A stretch of DNA of 64,000 nt from Croceimicrobium hydrocarbonivorans (GCF_014524565.1 NZ_CP060139.1:2859501-2923500); one strand, 5' to 3'; numbered from the stretch's first letter, positions 8,378-17,795 are shown. Made by a program: numbers and translations. Notes: generated by a model not told the origin, from the letters alone.

Positions 8378-9171
8378 AGGAGATCAGCCATTTTTCGTTC
8401 TACTTTTTGAAAGTATATCCAGCCACTCAGGAAGAGAAGTAATGAGAATACAATGCTTAAGCCTATACCGCTACTATTAGCTGAAAAGCCCAATTCGAAT
8501 ATTCCGGCTCGCCATATTTCCAGGATGCCCATCATGGGGTTCAAGTACAGAAAGATTTGAAATTTTTCATGGAGGGCGGACTGCCATAATTCGGGGCTAT
8601 AAGCAATGGGGCTGAGGAAAAACAGCATTTGGGCAAAGAAGGGAATGATCTGTTGGAGGTCGCGGAATCGTAAGCTCAGCGCGGCAAACCATAGGGCTAG
8701 GCCCTGGGAAGCGAAGAAGCTCATGAAAAGGGCCGCCACAAAACTGCCCATACTTAACAGCGTGAAATGCGCATCGGCGAAAGCCACAAAAACAAACAGT
8801 ATAAGCACGAAGATGAGATCTATGGAGGCCACCAGACTTTTGGAAAGCACCAAGAGTATGCGCGGGAAATAGATTTTCTGCAGCATACTGCGAGCCTGAA
8901 TGAGGGAGGCGGCTCCCTGACTCAAATTGTAATTGAAAAAGCCCCAAAAGATCAAGCCACTAAGGGTGTAGCTTAAAAAGGGAATACCCTGGGTATCGGC
9001 CTGCAAAGCCCTTTGAAAAACCAAAAAGAGCACAGCCAGCGAAAGCAATGGCTGAATTAAGGCCCAAAGTGTGCCCAGCATGGTTTGGGCATAGCGTACC
9101 TTAAAATCGCGACGTGCCAAGCTGATACCCAAACTGCGGTATTGCATCAGCTCTTTCCATTGGCTGGCCAA
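8374..9171 (-). CDS. wzm: Polysaccharide ABC exporter permease (Wzm-type, ABC-2)
   Basis: 265 residues with about six membrane helices. The N-terminus ISLARRDFKVRYAQTMLGTLWALIQPLL is the amphipathic gate-helix region of Wzm/TagG permeases, and PIAYSPELW near residue 190 is the family's conserved periplasmic/TM5 motif. It pairs with the ATPase gene downstream (4-bp overlap) to move a lipid-linked glycan across the inner membrane. A TATATTTG promoter element lies about 50 bp upstream, between this gene and the T9SS cargo gene. Confidence 0.92.
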   Translation of the reverse strand: MASQWKELMQYRSLGISLARRDFKVRYAQTMLGTLWALIQPLLSLAVLFLVFQRALQADTQGIPFLSYTLSGLIFWGFFNYNLSQGAASLIQARSMLQKIYFPRILLVLSKSLVASIDLIFVLILFVFVAFADAHFTLLSMGSFVAALFMSFFASQGLALWFAALSLRFRDLQQIIPFFAQMLFFLSPIAYSPELWQSALHEKFQIFLYLNPMMGILEIWRAGIFELGFSANSSGIGLSIVFSLLLFLSGWIYFQKVERKMADLL

Positions 9172-9220
9172 ATTTTGGCGGCCCGCCCTAATTAATATGT
9201 AGCTATCCTTTGCGATGTCA

Positions 9221-9228
9221 CAAATATA
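9221..9228 (-). promoter_or_regulatory. -7 promoter element of the wzm-wzt operon
   Basis: TATATTTG on the reverse strand is an exact TAnnTTTG match in the 72-bp gap before wzm; it would give a leader of about 45 nt. No clear TTG at -33. Confidence 0.45.
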
Positions 9229-9243
9229 GCGGCCTCGGGGCTT

Positions 9244-11289
9244 CTAGTTCCGGATCAGCCTTAAAGTTGTTCGTTCTCCCTCGCGATTTAAATGCAAGAG
9301 GTAAATACCGGCCTGTTCTGGCAATTGGAATTCATAGTCCTCCGAGCCTTCAATCTGATCTCTAAACAAGATGCGGCCTTGTAAATCGCTAAGGAGAATT
9401 TGAGTGCCATGCAGCTCATAAGAGGCATTCAAATGCACAATGCCATTCGACGGGTTGGGGTAGGCGCTAATTTGCTTGAAATCTTGCTCCTCTTCCAAGC
9501 CAATGGGTTTCCAATATTGCAAGCAGGCACTGGTGTCGATGCAATTGCCATTATCTACAATCACTGCGTATTGTCCGCTGCTATCGGGATAGAACTCACG
9601 TCCTGTGGCACCTGGAATTGGGGTGAAGCTACTATCGCAAATCAACCATTGGTAATTGGCCCCAAATTGATTGGCTCTAAAGGTGGTGTCGTTAATTAGG
9701 CTTGCAGTAGAATCTATAAAGTTCATGTATACCGTGAGGTAGACCAAGGAATCGCAGCCGGATGAGCTGGGGATAATATAGCGATCGCCACTGCGACTGT
9801 CGCGATAGGTAAAGCTATTAATCCAAGTGTAGGAATTACAAGCCTGAACGGTATCATAGCCATAGCCTTCCTGGCAATAGGTGAGCTTAAGCATAAAGGA
9901 CTCCATACCTGGGCTGTTACCATTATCCACAATAGTTGGGTCGGGGTCAAAATCCATTTGGATGTCGAATCTACCGGCAACATAAACTTCACCTCTGCTG
10001 TTTACCATCGCCATTGCCGGGTAATCAAATTGACTGCTTCCCCAAGATTCTCCATAAAGGTAATTTCCTGCGGAATCCACTTTCGCGATAAAAATATCTT
10101 GAAGTCCATTGGAGGTTTTCATATTGGCTCCCAAGCTGGGATCCAGGTCGATGCTACCCATAAATGGTCCGGATACAATCGCTCCACCTGAACCATCTCG
10201 ATTCAGGAAAAGGCTGTTTTTGCCGATTTCAGCATCACCCCACATTCGAGCCCAGTCGACCGACCAGCTGGTGTCGAGTTTCCAGAGGAACAAGGGATTT
10301 TGATTACCGACGGCGCTTAAACTTAAAACTGTGGAAGTATCAGGGTCAAAGTCTTTGGTGCCTGTGAAATACCCCGAAAAGTATAGGGTTTCGCTATTCT
10401 GCATTTCCATTTTCTGCGGTACAATCGGACTGTTGAAGGCCGAGACGAAAAGACCAAATGGATTAAGTTTCAGGAAAAAGCCACTCCCGGAAGTAGGACT
10501 AAGCCAGTACTCTTTGCCAGCGGTAGTATCGGGATCAAAATCTACGGAACCACTGAAAAAGCCTTGGGCATAGACATCTCCATTATCTGCAATCTTCACA
10601 TTTAATGCCTGATCTTCAAGAGTAGAGCCTACGGAGCGGGCCCACCAGATGTTGCCACCGGGATGTAATCGCATAATGAAGACATCGGCTCTGCCTTTTG
10701 AAAAGACAGGAGCATAGCCACCCACACTGGGATCCAAATCGGCATTACCCCAAAAGAAACCGCCTATAACAATGTCGCCATTACTATTCACATCAATATC
10801 ATTTGGGCTTTCATAAGAGCGATCGCCAAAAACCTTGGCGTACATTAAATCACCATTGGCCTTTAAAACCCAAAGGAAAACATCTACATATCCAGCCGCG
10901 GTAAGGTTCGTAATTCCAGGGCCCGGGTCAAAATCCAGGGTGCGCGTAAATTCCCCTACAGCATATACGTTGCCATTAATATCCGTAGTAATGGCAGTGA
11001 TTTTTTCGGGATTATTATTGCCAAGAGAGTGAACCCATTTTAAATTCCCATAAGCATCGTATTTGGCAACGAACATATCGTAAAGGCCTACGGCGGTGTC
11101 GATTCGGGCATGTGGGCCATGATCGAAATCAACCACGCCAGAAAAGGTGCCAGCCACAATAATATTCCCAAAGGGATCCATCTGGCTGTCGATAATATTA
11201 ACCTGATCGTTTTGGGTGAACCAAGCTAATTGCAGGCTTTGACCCATTACACTCAAACTGAGAAGGCAGAGAAGTAAAGTTTTCTTCAT
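9244..11289 (-). CDS. Secreted beta-propeller-like protein with SBBP repeats and T9SS type A sorting domain
   Basis: 681 residues from the ATG at 11289; ten upstream in-frame codons lack signal-peptide character. The signal peptide is MKKTLLLCLLSLSVMGQS. About residues 30-480 contain repeated segments of the kind GNIIVAGTFSGVVDFDHGP / GDVYAQGFFSGSVDFDPDT, each with a DFDPD turn, the pattern of SBBP (seven-bladed-propeller-type) repeats. A short Cys-containing region follows, and the last 80 residues are the T9SS C-terminal domain (ISAYPNPSNGIVHLNAS and GIYLLHLNREGERTTLRLIRN). The protein should be exported by Sec, then through the type IX system and anchored on the outer surface or released. 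Substrate or partner unknown. It sits just upstream of wzm/wzt on the same strand. Confidence 0.88.
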   Translation of the reverse strand: MKKTLLLCLLSLSVMGQSLQLAWFTQNDQVNIIDSQMDPFGNIIVAGTFSGVVDFDHGPHARIDTAVGLYDMFVAKYDAYGNLKWVHSLGNNNPEKITAITTDINGNVYAVGEFTRTLDFDPGPGITNLTAAGYVDVFLWVLKANGDLMYAKVFGDRSYESPNDIDVNSNGDIVIGGFFWGNADLDPSVGGYAPVFSKGRADVFIMRLHPGGNIWWARSVGSTLEDQALNVKIADNGDVYAQGFFSGSVDFDPDTTAGKEYWLSPTSGSGFFLKLNPFGLFVSAFNSPIVPQKMEMQNSETLYFSGYFTGTKDFDPDTSTVLSLSAVGNQNPLFLWKLDTSWSVDWARMWGDAEIGKNSLFLNRDGSGGAIVSGPFMGSIDLDPSLGANMKTSNGLQDIFIAKVDSAGNYLYGESWGSSQFDYPAMAMVNSRGEVYVAGRFDIQMDFDPDPTIVDNGNSPGMESFMLKLTYCQEGYGYDTVQACNSYTWINSFTYRDSRSGDRYIIPSSSGCDSLVYLTVYMNFIDSTASLINDTTFRANQFGANYQWLICDSSFTPIPGATGREFYPDSSGQYAVIVDNGNCIDTSACLQYWKPIGLEEEQDFKQISAYPNPSNGIVHLNASYELHGTQILLSDLQGRILFRDQIEGSEDYEFQLPEQAGIYLLHLNREGERTTLRLIRN

Positions 11290-11366
11290 ACGAAGGGCAT
11301 AGGGAATTAAACCGCTCAAGTTAAAAAATTGACCGTATACATCGGCTGGGCAATGAGTGCTCGTTC

Positions 11367-11374
11367 TATATTTG
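11367..11374 (+). promoter_or_regulatory. -7 promoter element of recG
   Basis: TATATTTG, exact TAnnTTTG match, followed by 4 nt and then the recG ATG at 11379. This is the same 4-nt spacing seen at 1008 and 40057 and predicts a leaderless transcript. Confidence 0.45.
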
Positions 11375-11378
11375 TTTT

Positions 11379-13481
11379 ATGTCCATCCTGAGCACTGCCA
11401 TAGAATACCTGAAAGGAGTAGGGCCGGCCAAAGCCGATTTACTGAAGAAGGAGCTACAGATTTTTCGCTATGCCGATTTATTGCAATTGTATCCTTATCG
11501 CTATGTAGATCGCAGTCGTTTTTATAAGATCAATGAGTTAGGGGGCACTGCAGCTGAGGTACAGATTAAAGGCCGCATTACCAATATGGAGGTGCAAGGA
11601 CCAAAAGGTCGCGGCAGCCGTTTAAAAGCTACTTTCCAAGATGACACCGGAGAGGTGGAATTGGTTTGGTTTAAGGGGGTACAGTGGATTCAGAAATCCT
11701 TGAAATTGCATCAAGACTATGTGCTTTATGGAAAGCCGAACTTTTTTAATGGCAGCTTGAGTTTCCCACATCCTGAACTGGACCTGGAGGCGGATTTTAA
11801 ACGTAGCCCTTTGCGGGGATTGCAACCCTTATATCCAAGTACAGAAAAGCTTAATCAAAAAGGATTGAATAATAGGGGTTTAGCCAAATTAACCAAGGTG
11901 CTTTTGCCTCAGTTAAAAGGGGTTTTACCGGATTTCTTCCCGGCTCATTTTCGGGATCGTTATGCCTTAATGACGCGGGAAGAAGCATTAATGCAAATTC
12001 ATTTTCCTAGTAGTATTGATAAAGCGGAGGCCGCACGCTTACGCTTGAAATTTGAGGAGCTTTTCTTTTTTCAGATGGAGATGGCCGCCCAAAAGCGTCA
12101 GCATCACCGGGAATTTCAAAGTTTCGCTTTCGCGGAAGTCGGCGCACACTTCAATCATTTTTACGAAAAGGTTTTACCCTTCGAATTAACGGGAGCCCAA
12201 AAAAGGGTGCTCAAGGAAATTCGACAGGATATGCGCTATGGTAAGCATATGAATCGTCTCCTTCAAGGGGATGTGGGATCCGGGAAAACCATGGTGGCCT
12301 TAATGGCGATGTTAATTGCCATAGACAATGGTTTTCAGGCCTGCTTAATGGCGCCTACCGAAATTTTAGCCCAACAACATTATCAAGGTATTCGCGAATT
12401 ATTGGAAGATTCTCCTTTGCAAGTAGCCTTACTAACTGGCTCGGTAAAGACCGCTGATCGGAAGGTAATTCATGAAAATTTGCAATCGGGGGAACTTCAC
12501 ATTTTAATTGGCACCCATGCCTTATTGGAAGATAAGGTGAAGTATAAAAACCTGGGCCTGGCGGTAGTGGATGAGCAACATCGTTTTGGCGTTGCACAGC
12601 GGGCCAAGCTCTGGAAGAAGAATAAATTACCGCCTCATATTTTGGTAATGACGGCCACTCCCATCCCACGAACCCTGGCCATGAGTATTTATGGCAATTT
12701 GGACCTTTCGGTGATTGATGAATTGCCACCAGGTAGAAAGCCCATTACTACCAGTCATGCTTTTGATAAGGATCGCAATAAGCTCTTTGGCTTTTTGGAG
12801 ACGGAGATAGAAAAGGGTCGTCAGGTATACATCGTGTATCCGCTGATTGAAGAGTCGGAGAAAATGGATTATAAAGACCTGATGGATGGTTATGAAAGTA
12901 TCTGCCGTGCTTTCCCTCGACCCAAGTATCAGGTTAGTGTGGTGCATGGAAAGATGAAGCCTGAGGATAAGGATTTTGAAATGCAGCGCTTCGCTTCGGG
13001 TAAAACTCAAATTATGGTGGCGACCACGGTAATTGAAGTAGGGGTGAATGTACCTAATGCCTCAGTGATGGTAATTGAATCCGCCGAGCGCTTTGGATTG
13101 AGTCAATTGCATCAGTTACGCGGCAGGGTAGGGCGTGGCGCTGAAAAGAGCTATTGCATATTAATGACTGGTCCGAAATTAAGTCGGGATGCTCAAGTTC
13201 GAATGAAGACCATGGTGCGTACCCAGGATGGTTTTGAAATTGCCGATGTGGACCTCAAATTACGTGGACCGGGAGATTTAACCGGAACCCAGCAAAGTGG
13301 CATGCTCAATCTTAAACTAGCCGACCTTAGGCAGGATACTCCAATTATGGATTTATCGCGCCGGGCCTTACAAGATTTATTCAATGCGGATCCTTCTTTA
13401 AAAGCAGCTGAGCATCAGAGTATATTGGAGGAATTTGCCAAGCGAAAATCCGGTAAAATCGACTGGGGGCGTATCGCCTAA
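11379..13481 (+). CDS. recG: ATP-dependent DNA helicase RecG
   Basis: 700 residues, the usual length. An N-terminal helical region (GPAKADLLKKELQIFRYADLL) leads into the OB-fold wedge domain (about 60-160) that splits replication forks. The superfamily 2 motor follows: Walker A GDVGSGKT near 298, motif II VVDEQHRFG near 397, motif III MTATPIPRT near 425 and the C-terminal helicase motif VIEVGVNVPNASVMVIE. The end has QLRGRVGRG (motif VI) and the TRG motif region. RecG reverses stalled forks and processes Holliday junctions in recombination repair. It stands alone, with its own promoter. Confidence 0.97.
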   Translation: MSILSTAIEYLKGVGPAKADLLKKELQIFRYADLLQLYPYRYVDRSRFYKINELGGTAAEVQIKGRITNMEVQGPKGRGSRLKATFQDDTGEVELVWFKGVQWIQKSLKLHQDYVLYGKPNFFNGSLSFPHPELDLEADFKRSPLRGLQPLYPSTEKLNQKGLNNRGLAKLTKVLLPQLKGVLPDFFPAHFRDRYALMTREEALMQIHFPSSIDKAEAARLRLKFEELFFFQMEMAAQKRQHHREFQSFAFAEVGAHFNHFYEKVLPFELTGAQKRVLKEIRQDMRYGKHMNRLLQGDVGSGKTMVALMAMLIAIDNGFQACLMAPTEILAQQHYQGIRELLEDSPLQVALLTGSVKTADRKVIHENLQSGELHILIGTHALLEDKVKYKNLGLAVVDEQHRFGVAQRAKLWKKNKLPPHILVMTATPIPRTLAMSIYGNLDLSVIDELPPGRKPITTSHAFDKDRNKLFGFLETEIEKGRQVYIVYPLIEESEKMDYKDLMDGYESICRAFPRPKYQVSVVHGKMKPEDKDFEMQRFASGKTQIMVATTVIEVGVNVPNASVMVIESAERFGLSQLHQLRGRVGRGAEKSYCILMTGPKLSRDAQVRMKTMVRTQDGFEIADVDLKLRGPGDLTGTQQSGMLNLKLADLRQDTPIMDLSRRALQDLFNADPSLKAAEHQSILEEFAKRKSGKIDWGRIA

Positions 13482-13546
13482 AAGCAAGCTACCCATTTTT
13501 TGGCATGATATTTTTATGTTGTTGATGGAACGCAAAAACCATCACA

Positions 13547-14092
13547 ATGAAAAAGCTAATTGTACTCCTCTTGGGCCTCAGCATAGCCTCTTGTTCTTAT
13601 GAAAGCAATGTGCCCGGACCAGTAGGTCCACAAGGCCCTCCCGGACCCGGATTGAGTTATCGTATTATTGATGCCACCGCTCTTTTTGAGAACTGGTTGC
13701 CCTTTAATAATCCTGGTGAAATCGACTATCAATATTATCAGGAATTCAATGCCCCAGAAATTGATCAATACACCTTCGATAATGGATTGGTGATTGGTTA
13801 TCAGATTGATGGAGGAACTACTTATACACTGCCAAACACCATTAACTTCGATGGTTATACCCGCGAGTTTAGTTTGTATTACGGTGTTGGCTATGTAGGT
13901 TTTATCTGTAAAGATTCCGACTTACAATCTACTCCTCCTGATGTTGACCAATATTTTAAGGTGTATATCGTAAATCCTTCCAGTGGTAAGCGCGACCTCA
14001 GTGGAATGTCGCAAACAGAACTGGAGTTGTATCTTCGCGAGATGAAGGCCGAAGGATCGGCTCGCGAGATCAATCTTACCCGAAAGAAATGA
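13547..14092 (+). CDS. Lipoprotein with short collagen-like segment
   Basis: 181 residues. The N-terminus MKKLIVLLLGLSIASCSYE is a type II signal peptide with lipobox IASC (Cys16). Directly after it comes a collagen-like G-x-y run (GPVGPQGPPGPG, about residues 24-35), then a globular region of about 140 residues without recognised family. Short collagen-like linkers after a lipobox recur in Bacteroidota lipoproteins and may act as a stalk. Its TGA stop overlaps the ATG of the M1 peptidase gene (ATGA), implying translational coupling. No promoter element was identified in the 65-bp gap behind recG. Confidence 0.75.
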   Translation: MKKLIVLLLGLSIASCSYESNVPGPVGPQGPPGPGLSYRIIDATALFENWLPFNNPGEIDYQYYQEFNAPEIDQYTFDNGLVIGYQIDGGTTYTLPNTINFDGYTREFSLYYGVGYVGFICKDSDLQSTPPDVDQYFKVYIVNPSSGKRDLSGMSQTELELYLREMKAEGSAREINLTRKK

Positions 14093-16434
14093 CCTTAAAT
14101 AAGTGCTCTATATACAGACCGATGTTTCTAAGCATCGGTCTTTTTTTTGTGTTCGTATCTGGCCTGAAAGCTCAGGATTTTAAAAGCCTGCATTTGGTGG
14201 CGCGCTTCGACACTATTGATGAAAAGGTTTTAGGAACCGTTTACCATCAAGTGGCAGTAGGCGAGGATGTAGATCAATTGGTGCTCAATGCCATTCGCAT
14301 GGAGATTAAATCCTTGCAATTAGATGGTGAGGATTGGGATTTTGAGCAGAATGATACGGCTCTTTTCATTCCTATAAAGGAAGCTGAAAGGGGAGAGCTT
14401 CAATTGCGAATTGAGTATGAAGCTAAGCCCAATAAAGGAATCTACTTTATTGGCTGGCAAGATGAGACCCGCCGGGCCCGCCGACAAATCTGGACGCAGG
14501 GTCAGGGCATTGATCATCGACATTGGATTCCTCATCATGATGATCAAACTGATAAAATTCTTTTTTCGGCTGAGTGGATTTTTAATTCCGATTATCAGAT
14601 AATGAGCAATGGTCAACTGGATTCCATGGTGACCAAGGAAGGCGAGAGCCACTGGTATTACAGTATGGATAAGCCCATGAGTTCCTATCTAATCGCCATG
14701 GCTTTAGGAAACTATGTTGCCAGTGCTCAAATGATAAAGGGGACACCTCATATCTTATATCATTATCCCGATCGAATCGCAGATAGTGCCTGGTACTACT
14801 ATCGACATCAACATATAGCTTCTTTTCTGGAGGGGGAAATTAATTATGAATATCCCTGGCGCAATTATAAGCAAGCGCCAGTAATGGACTTCCGTCATGG
14901 GGCTATGGAGAATACCTGTGCTACCATTTTTGGAGATTTCTTTTTGGTGGATTCCATTGCCTTTAATGATCGTAATTATACCTATGTAGACGCCCATGAG
15001 TTTGCGCATCAATGGTTTGGGAATTTGGTGACTGCGGCAGGGTCCGAGCATCATTGGCTGCATGAGGGTTTTGCGACTTATTATCAGTGGTTAAGTGAGG
15101 AAGAGCTTTATGGTTCCAATCATTATGATTGGGAATTGTTTAAGGCTCGAGAATTAATTGAGGGGGCCGCTGCTCGTGATAGCCTTCCCTTGGCACATCC
15201 CAAGGCGGGAGTGGAACGTTTTTACCAAAAGGGTGGCTGGTTATTGCACATGCTTAGGAACTATGTAGGCGACTCGGTATACCGCGTGGTGATTGACGAT
15301 TATTTACATCGTTATACTCATCAGGTAGTGCACAATGAAGATTTGATTGCGCTATTTGAAAAGCACAGTGATAAAGATATCCGAGCTTTTTTTGATCTGT
15401 GGCTTTATGGAAAGAAGGAACCAAGTTTACGCATCAGGCACAGTCCTATTAAAGAGGCTTTGGTAACTGATTTAAGTGAAGCCATGCCTCAGGAATTGGA
15501 GTTCGCATTTTTGGTGAATGGTAAATGGCGTTTTCAAAAACATCAAATACCCAAAGGGCGCTCGATGGTCCTTATTCCAGACTCTTGTACCGCCTACTAT
15601 CTGGCGAAGGTGGATGATTTACTTCTGACGCTGGATGATGAAAGCATGACCTCAGAATACTATCGGATCGCTTTTGAGGCGAATGATGACTTGGCCGCCC
15701 GCTGTCGCTATATGCGCGAGTGGCCGCAATGGGAGGAGGATTTAGATTTCATCAAGTCAGTAGCGGAGAATAAGCAGAATTTTCATTGGCTTCGCGCCGA
15801 AGCGATACGAGCCTTTGTTCGAATTTCAAAAGACAGAAATCAAGAAAAGGCCTTGGTAGAAAGCCTGCTCCGCAGCACAAAGGATGTACAATTGCAAAAG
15901 GCGATTATGACTGTGGTTTTGAAAGAGAAAATGGACATTGATGCTCAGATCTTAGCGGATTTACGTCAGTATGGTGGCTCCTATGAATTGAGGTCTTCAG
16001 CCTTACAAGCCAGTATTGATCCCGATAATTTGGCGAATATGAAATGGCTCAATGATGCACATTGGGCGGAGCAACCAGGAATAGTAGGACACGATCTTTA
16101 TTTGCAAACTCTTTTTTATCGATTTGCCTTTTTTCGGGATCAAGAGGCCTTAGCCAAAATGTTGGATTTTGCCGGACCATCCTTCGATTTTAATACCCGC
16201 ATGAATGCCTTGAGCTTTTTGTCTTATCTACCGATTGATGCCGATTTGTATTGGCAGCGATTGTTTGAAGCCTTCCAAAACAAAAACTGGAAACTTAGTA
16301 AAATGGGACGTGAGAAACTCCTTGATTTACAAAGCAAGGAAGCTGCTCAGTTTAAAAAGGCTTACCGCAAGGCCAGGCGCGATTGGGATGATTTTCAAAA
16401 GCAAAAGGCAGAGCGTACTTTTGAGAAGGAATAG
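14089..16434 (+). CDS. M1 family zinc metallopeptidase (aminopeptidase N-like), secreted
   Basis: 781 residues. The substrate-amine motif GAMENT is near residue 272. The zinc site HEFAH near 302 is followed 18 residues later by Glu (WLHEGFATYY), giving HEXXH-X18-E; the family's usual WLNEGFA reads WLHEGFA here. A catalytic Tyr candidate lies downstream, and the C-terminal 350 residues are helical repeats. A signal peptide ends at GLKAQ, so it works outside the cytoplasm. Two starts are possible: ATG 14089, overlapping the previous stop, or ATG 14122 (MFLSIGLFFVFVSG). The stretch 14117-14148, inside these first codons, is a textbook intrinsic terminator; translation from 14089 would unfold it. 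Confidence 0.9.
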   Translation: MTLNKCSIYRPMFLSIGLFFVFVSGLKAQDFKSLHLVARFDTIDEKVLGTVYHQVAVGEDVDQLVLNAIRMEIKSLQLDGEDWDFEQNDTALFIPIKEAERGELQLRIEYEAKPNKGIYFIGWQDETRRARRQIWTQGQGIDHRHWIPHHDDQTDKILFSAEWIFNSDYQIMSNGQLDSMVTKEGESHWYYSMDKPMSSYLIAMALGNYVASAQMIKGTPHILYHYPDRIADSAWYYYRHQHIASFLEGEINYEYPWRNYKQAPVMDFRHGAMENTCATIFGDFFLVDSIAFNDRNYTYVDAHEFAHQWFGNLVTAAGSEHHWLHEGFATYYQWLSEEELYGSNHYDWELFKARELIEGAAARDSLPLAHPKAGVERFYQKGGWLLHMLRNYVGDSVYRVVIDDYLHRYTHQVVHNEDLIALFEKHSDKDIRAFFDLWLYGKKEPSLRIRHSPIKEALVTDLSEAMPQELEFAFLVNGKWRFQKHQIPKGRSMVLIPDSCTAYYLAKVDDLLLTLDDESMTSEYYRIAFEANDDLAARCRYMREWPQWEEDLDFIKSVAENKQNFHWLRAEAIRAFVRISKDRNQEKALVESLLRSTKDVQLQKAIMTVVLKEKMDIDAQILADLRQYGGSYELRSSALQASIDPDNLANMKWLNDAHWAEQPGIVGHDLYLQTLFYRFAFFRDQEALAKMLDFAGPSFDFNTRMNALSFLSYLPIDADLYWQRLFEAFQNKNWKLSKMGREKLLDLQSKEAAQFKKAYRKARRDWDDFQKQKAERTFEKE
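14117..14148 (+). terminator. Intrinsic terminator embedded in the peptidase signal-peptide codons
   Basis: GACCGATG (14117-14124) and CATCGGTC (14133-14140) form a perfect 8-bp stem with an 8-nt loop, followed by eight T residues (14141-14148). It lies just after the lipoprotein stop and would end that transcript, yet it is within the peptidase reading frame. Confidence 0.75.
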
Positions 16435-16436
16435 CT

Positions 16437-17795
16437 ATGCCTGCCAATCACAATCGACTTAGCCAGTTTCTGGTTTTATTAGGAGACTTTGCCCTCCTCA
16501 ATGCTGCATTTTTCGGAGCGGCTTGGCAGCGCTTTCGGGATTTGCCTTTTTTCGATACTCCCTATTACGACTATTACCTACAGCTCTGGTTGATCCTTAA
16601 TTTGCTGTGGTTGGTATTGAGCTTGATTTTCCGAACCTATGATTTGGCCTTAAAGCCCGAGCCTCGGCAATCGGTATCCAAGACCTTTAATGTATTTGTG
16701 AGTCACCTTTTTGTGGTGCTCCTATTATTAGTGGCCTTGCAGCGAAGTGAGCAGTACAGCCGTTTGTTCTTCGTGTATTTCTACAGCGGTGTGGCTCTCA
16801 CTATTTTACCCTGGCATTTCTTTTACCTTCGATTTTTACGCTCCTTTCGACGTCGATCACGGCCTTTACGCACCGTAGTCTTGGTAGGAGAGGGACGGGC
16901 TTTTGATGATTTCATTCAATTGGTGGGGCGCAATCCGGAATTAGGAATAGCGGTATCTCGCAGCTTTCGCATCGATAAATCGGATAGCCTGGAAGATCTG
17001 GAATCCTATCTGGAGCAATCTCCCGGTGAAGAATTATTTGTAGCCTTAAATCCTGGTCATGCTGCGTTTGGGAAATTGTACCGTTTGGCGGATCAGCATG
17101 TAATGAATTTCCGAGCCCTGCCTGATTTAGGTATGCCTCCCATGAAGAGCATGCGCATTGATTTTTACGATCATCTGCCGGTATTAAGCTTCCGGCCCGA
17201 GCCCTTACAGCAATGGCATAACCGCTGGTTGAAGCGCAGTTTTGATATCCTCTTTTCTTTGCTCTTAATTTTGATTTGCCTGCCCCTTTTATTTCCAATT
17301 CTAGCGATTGGGGTGAAATTATCGGGACCCGGTCCCATTTTCTTTAAGCAGAAACGCAGTGGTTATCGTGGGGAGGAATTCGTGATTTACAAGTTCCGAA
17401 GTATGGCCTTGAATGCCCAATCGGATACGCATCAGGCGAAAGCCGAAGACCCCCGCATCACTTCTTTCGGACGATTTATTCGGCGTTGGCATTTGGATGA
17501 ATTGCCCCAGCTTTTTCAGGTTTTAGGAGGAGAGATGTCGATGGTGGGACCCAGGCCGCATATGATTGCCCATACCGAAGAATACCGCAATTTGGTAGAT
17601 CGCTATATGCTCAGGCATTTGGTGAAACCTGGATTAACCGGTTTGGCGCAGGTGCAGGGTTATAAGGGGGAGCACGATTTACCCTCCATGGAAGCAAGGG
17701 TACGCGCTGATGTGTATTATTTGGAGAATTGGAGCCTGCTGCTCGATCTGAGTATCATCTTACGAACTTTGGCAAGCTGGTCTAAAACCAATTAA
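16437..17795 (+). CDS. Exopolysaccharide/O-antigen initiating sugar-phosphate transferase (WbaP/WcaJ type)
   Basis: 452 residues. Four or five N-terminal membrane helices (about 10-125), then a Rossmann-like CoA-binding-type domain (about 140-250), a further membrane-dipping helix (KRSFDILFSLLLILICLPLL, about 265-285) and the catalytic core. The core shows FFKQKRSGYRGEEFVIYKFR, then DELPQLFQVLGGEMSMVGPRPH with the conserved DELPQ and GPRP motifs. Such enzymes move hexose-1-phosphate from UDP-sugar to undecaprenyl phosphate and start a glycan. It begins 3 bp after the peptidase stop and is followed by a strong terminator. Confidence 0.93.
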   Translation: MPANHNRLSQFLVLLGDFALLNAAFFGAAWQRFRDLPFFDTPYYDYYLQLWLILNLLWLVLSLIFRTYDLALKPEPRQSVSKTFNVFVSHLFVVLLLLVALQRSEQYSRLFFVYFYSGVALTILPWHFFYLRFLRSFRRRSRPLRTVVLVGEGRAFDDFIQLVGRNPELGIAVSRSFRIDKSDSLEDLESYLEQSPGEELFVALNPGHAAFGKLYRLADQHVMNFRALPDLGMPPMKSMRIDFYDHLPVLSFRPEPLQQWHNRWLKRSFDILFSLLLILICLPLLFPILAIGVKLSGPGPIFFKQKRSGYRGEEFVIYKFRSMALNAQSDTHQAKAEDPRITSFGRFIRRWHLDELPQLFQVLGGEMSMVGPRPHMIAHTEEYRNLVDRYMLRHLVKPGLTGLAQVQGYKGEHDLPSMEARVRADVYYLENWSLLLDLSIILRTLASWSKTN

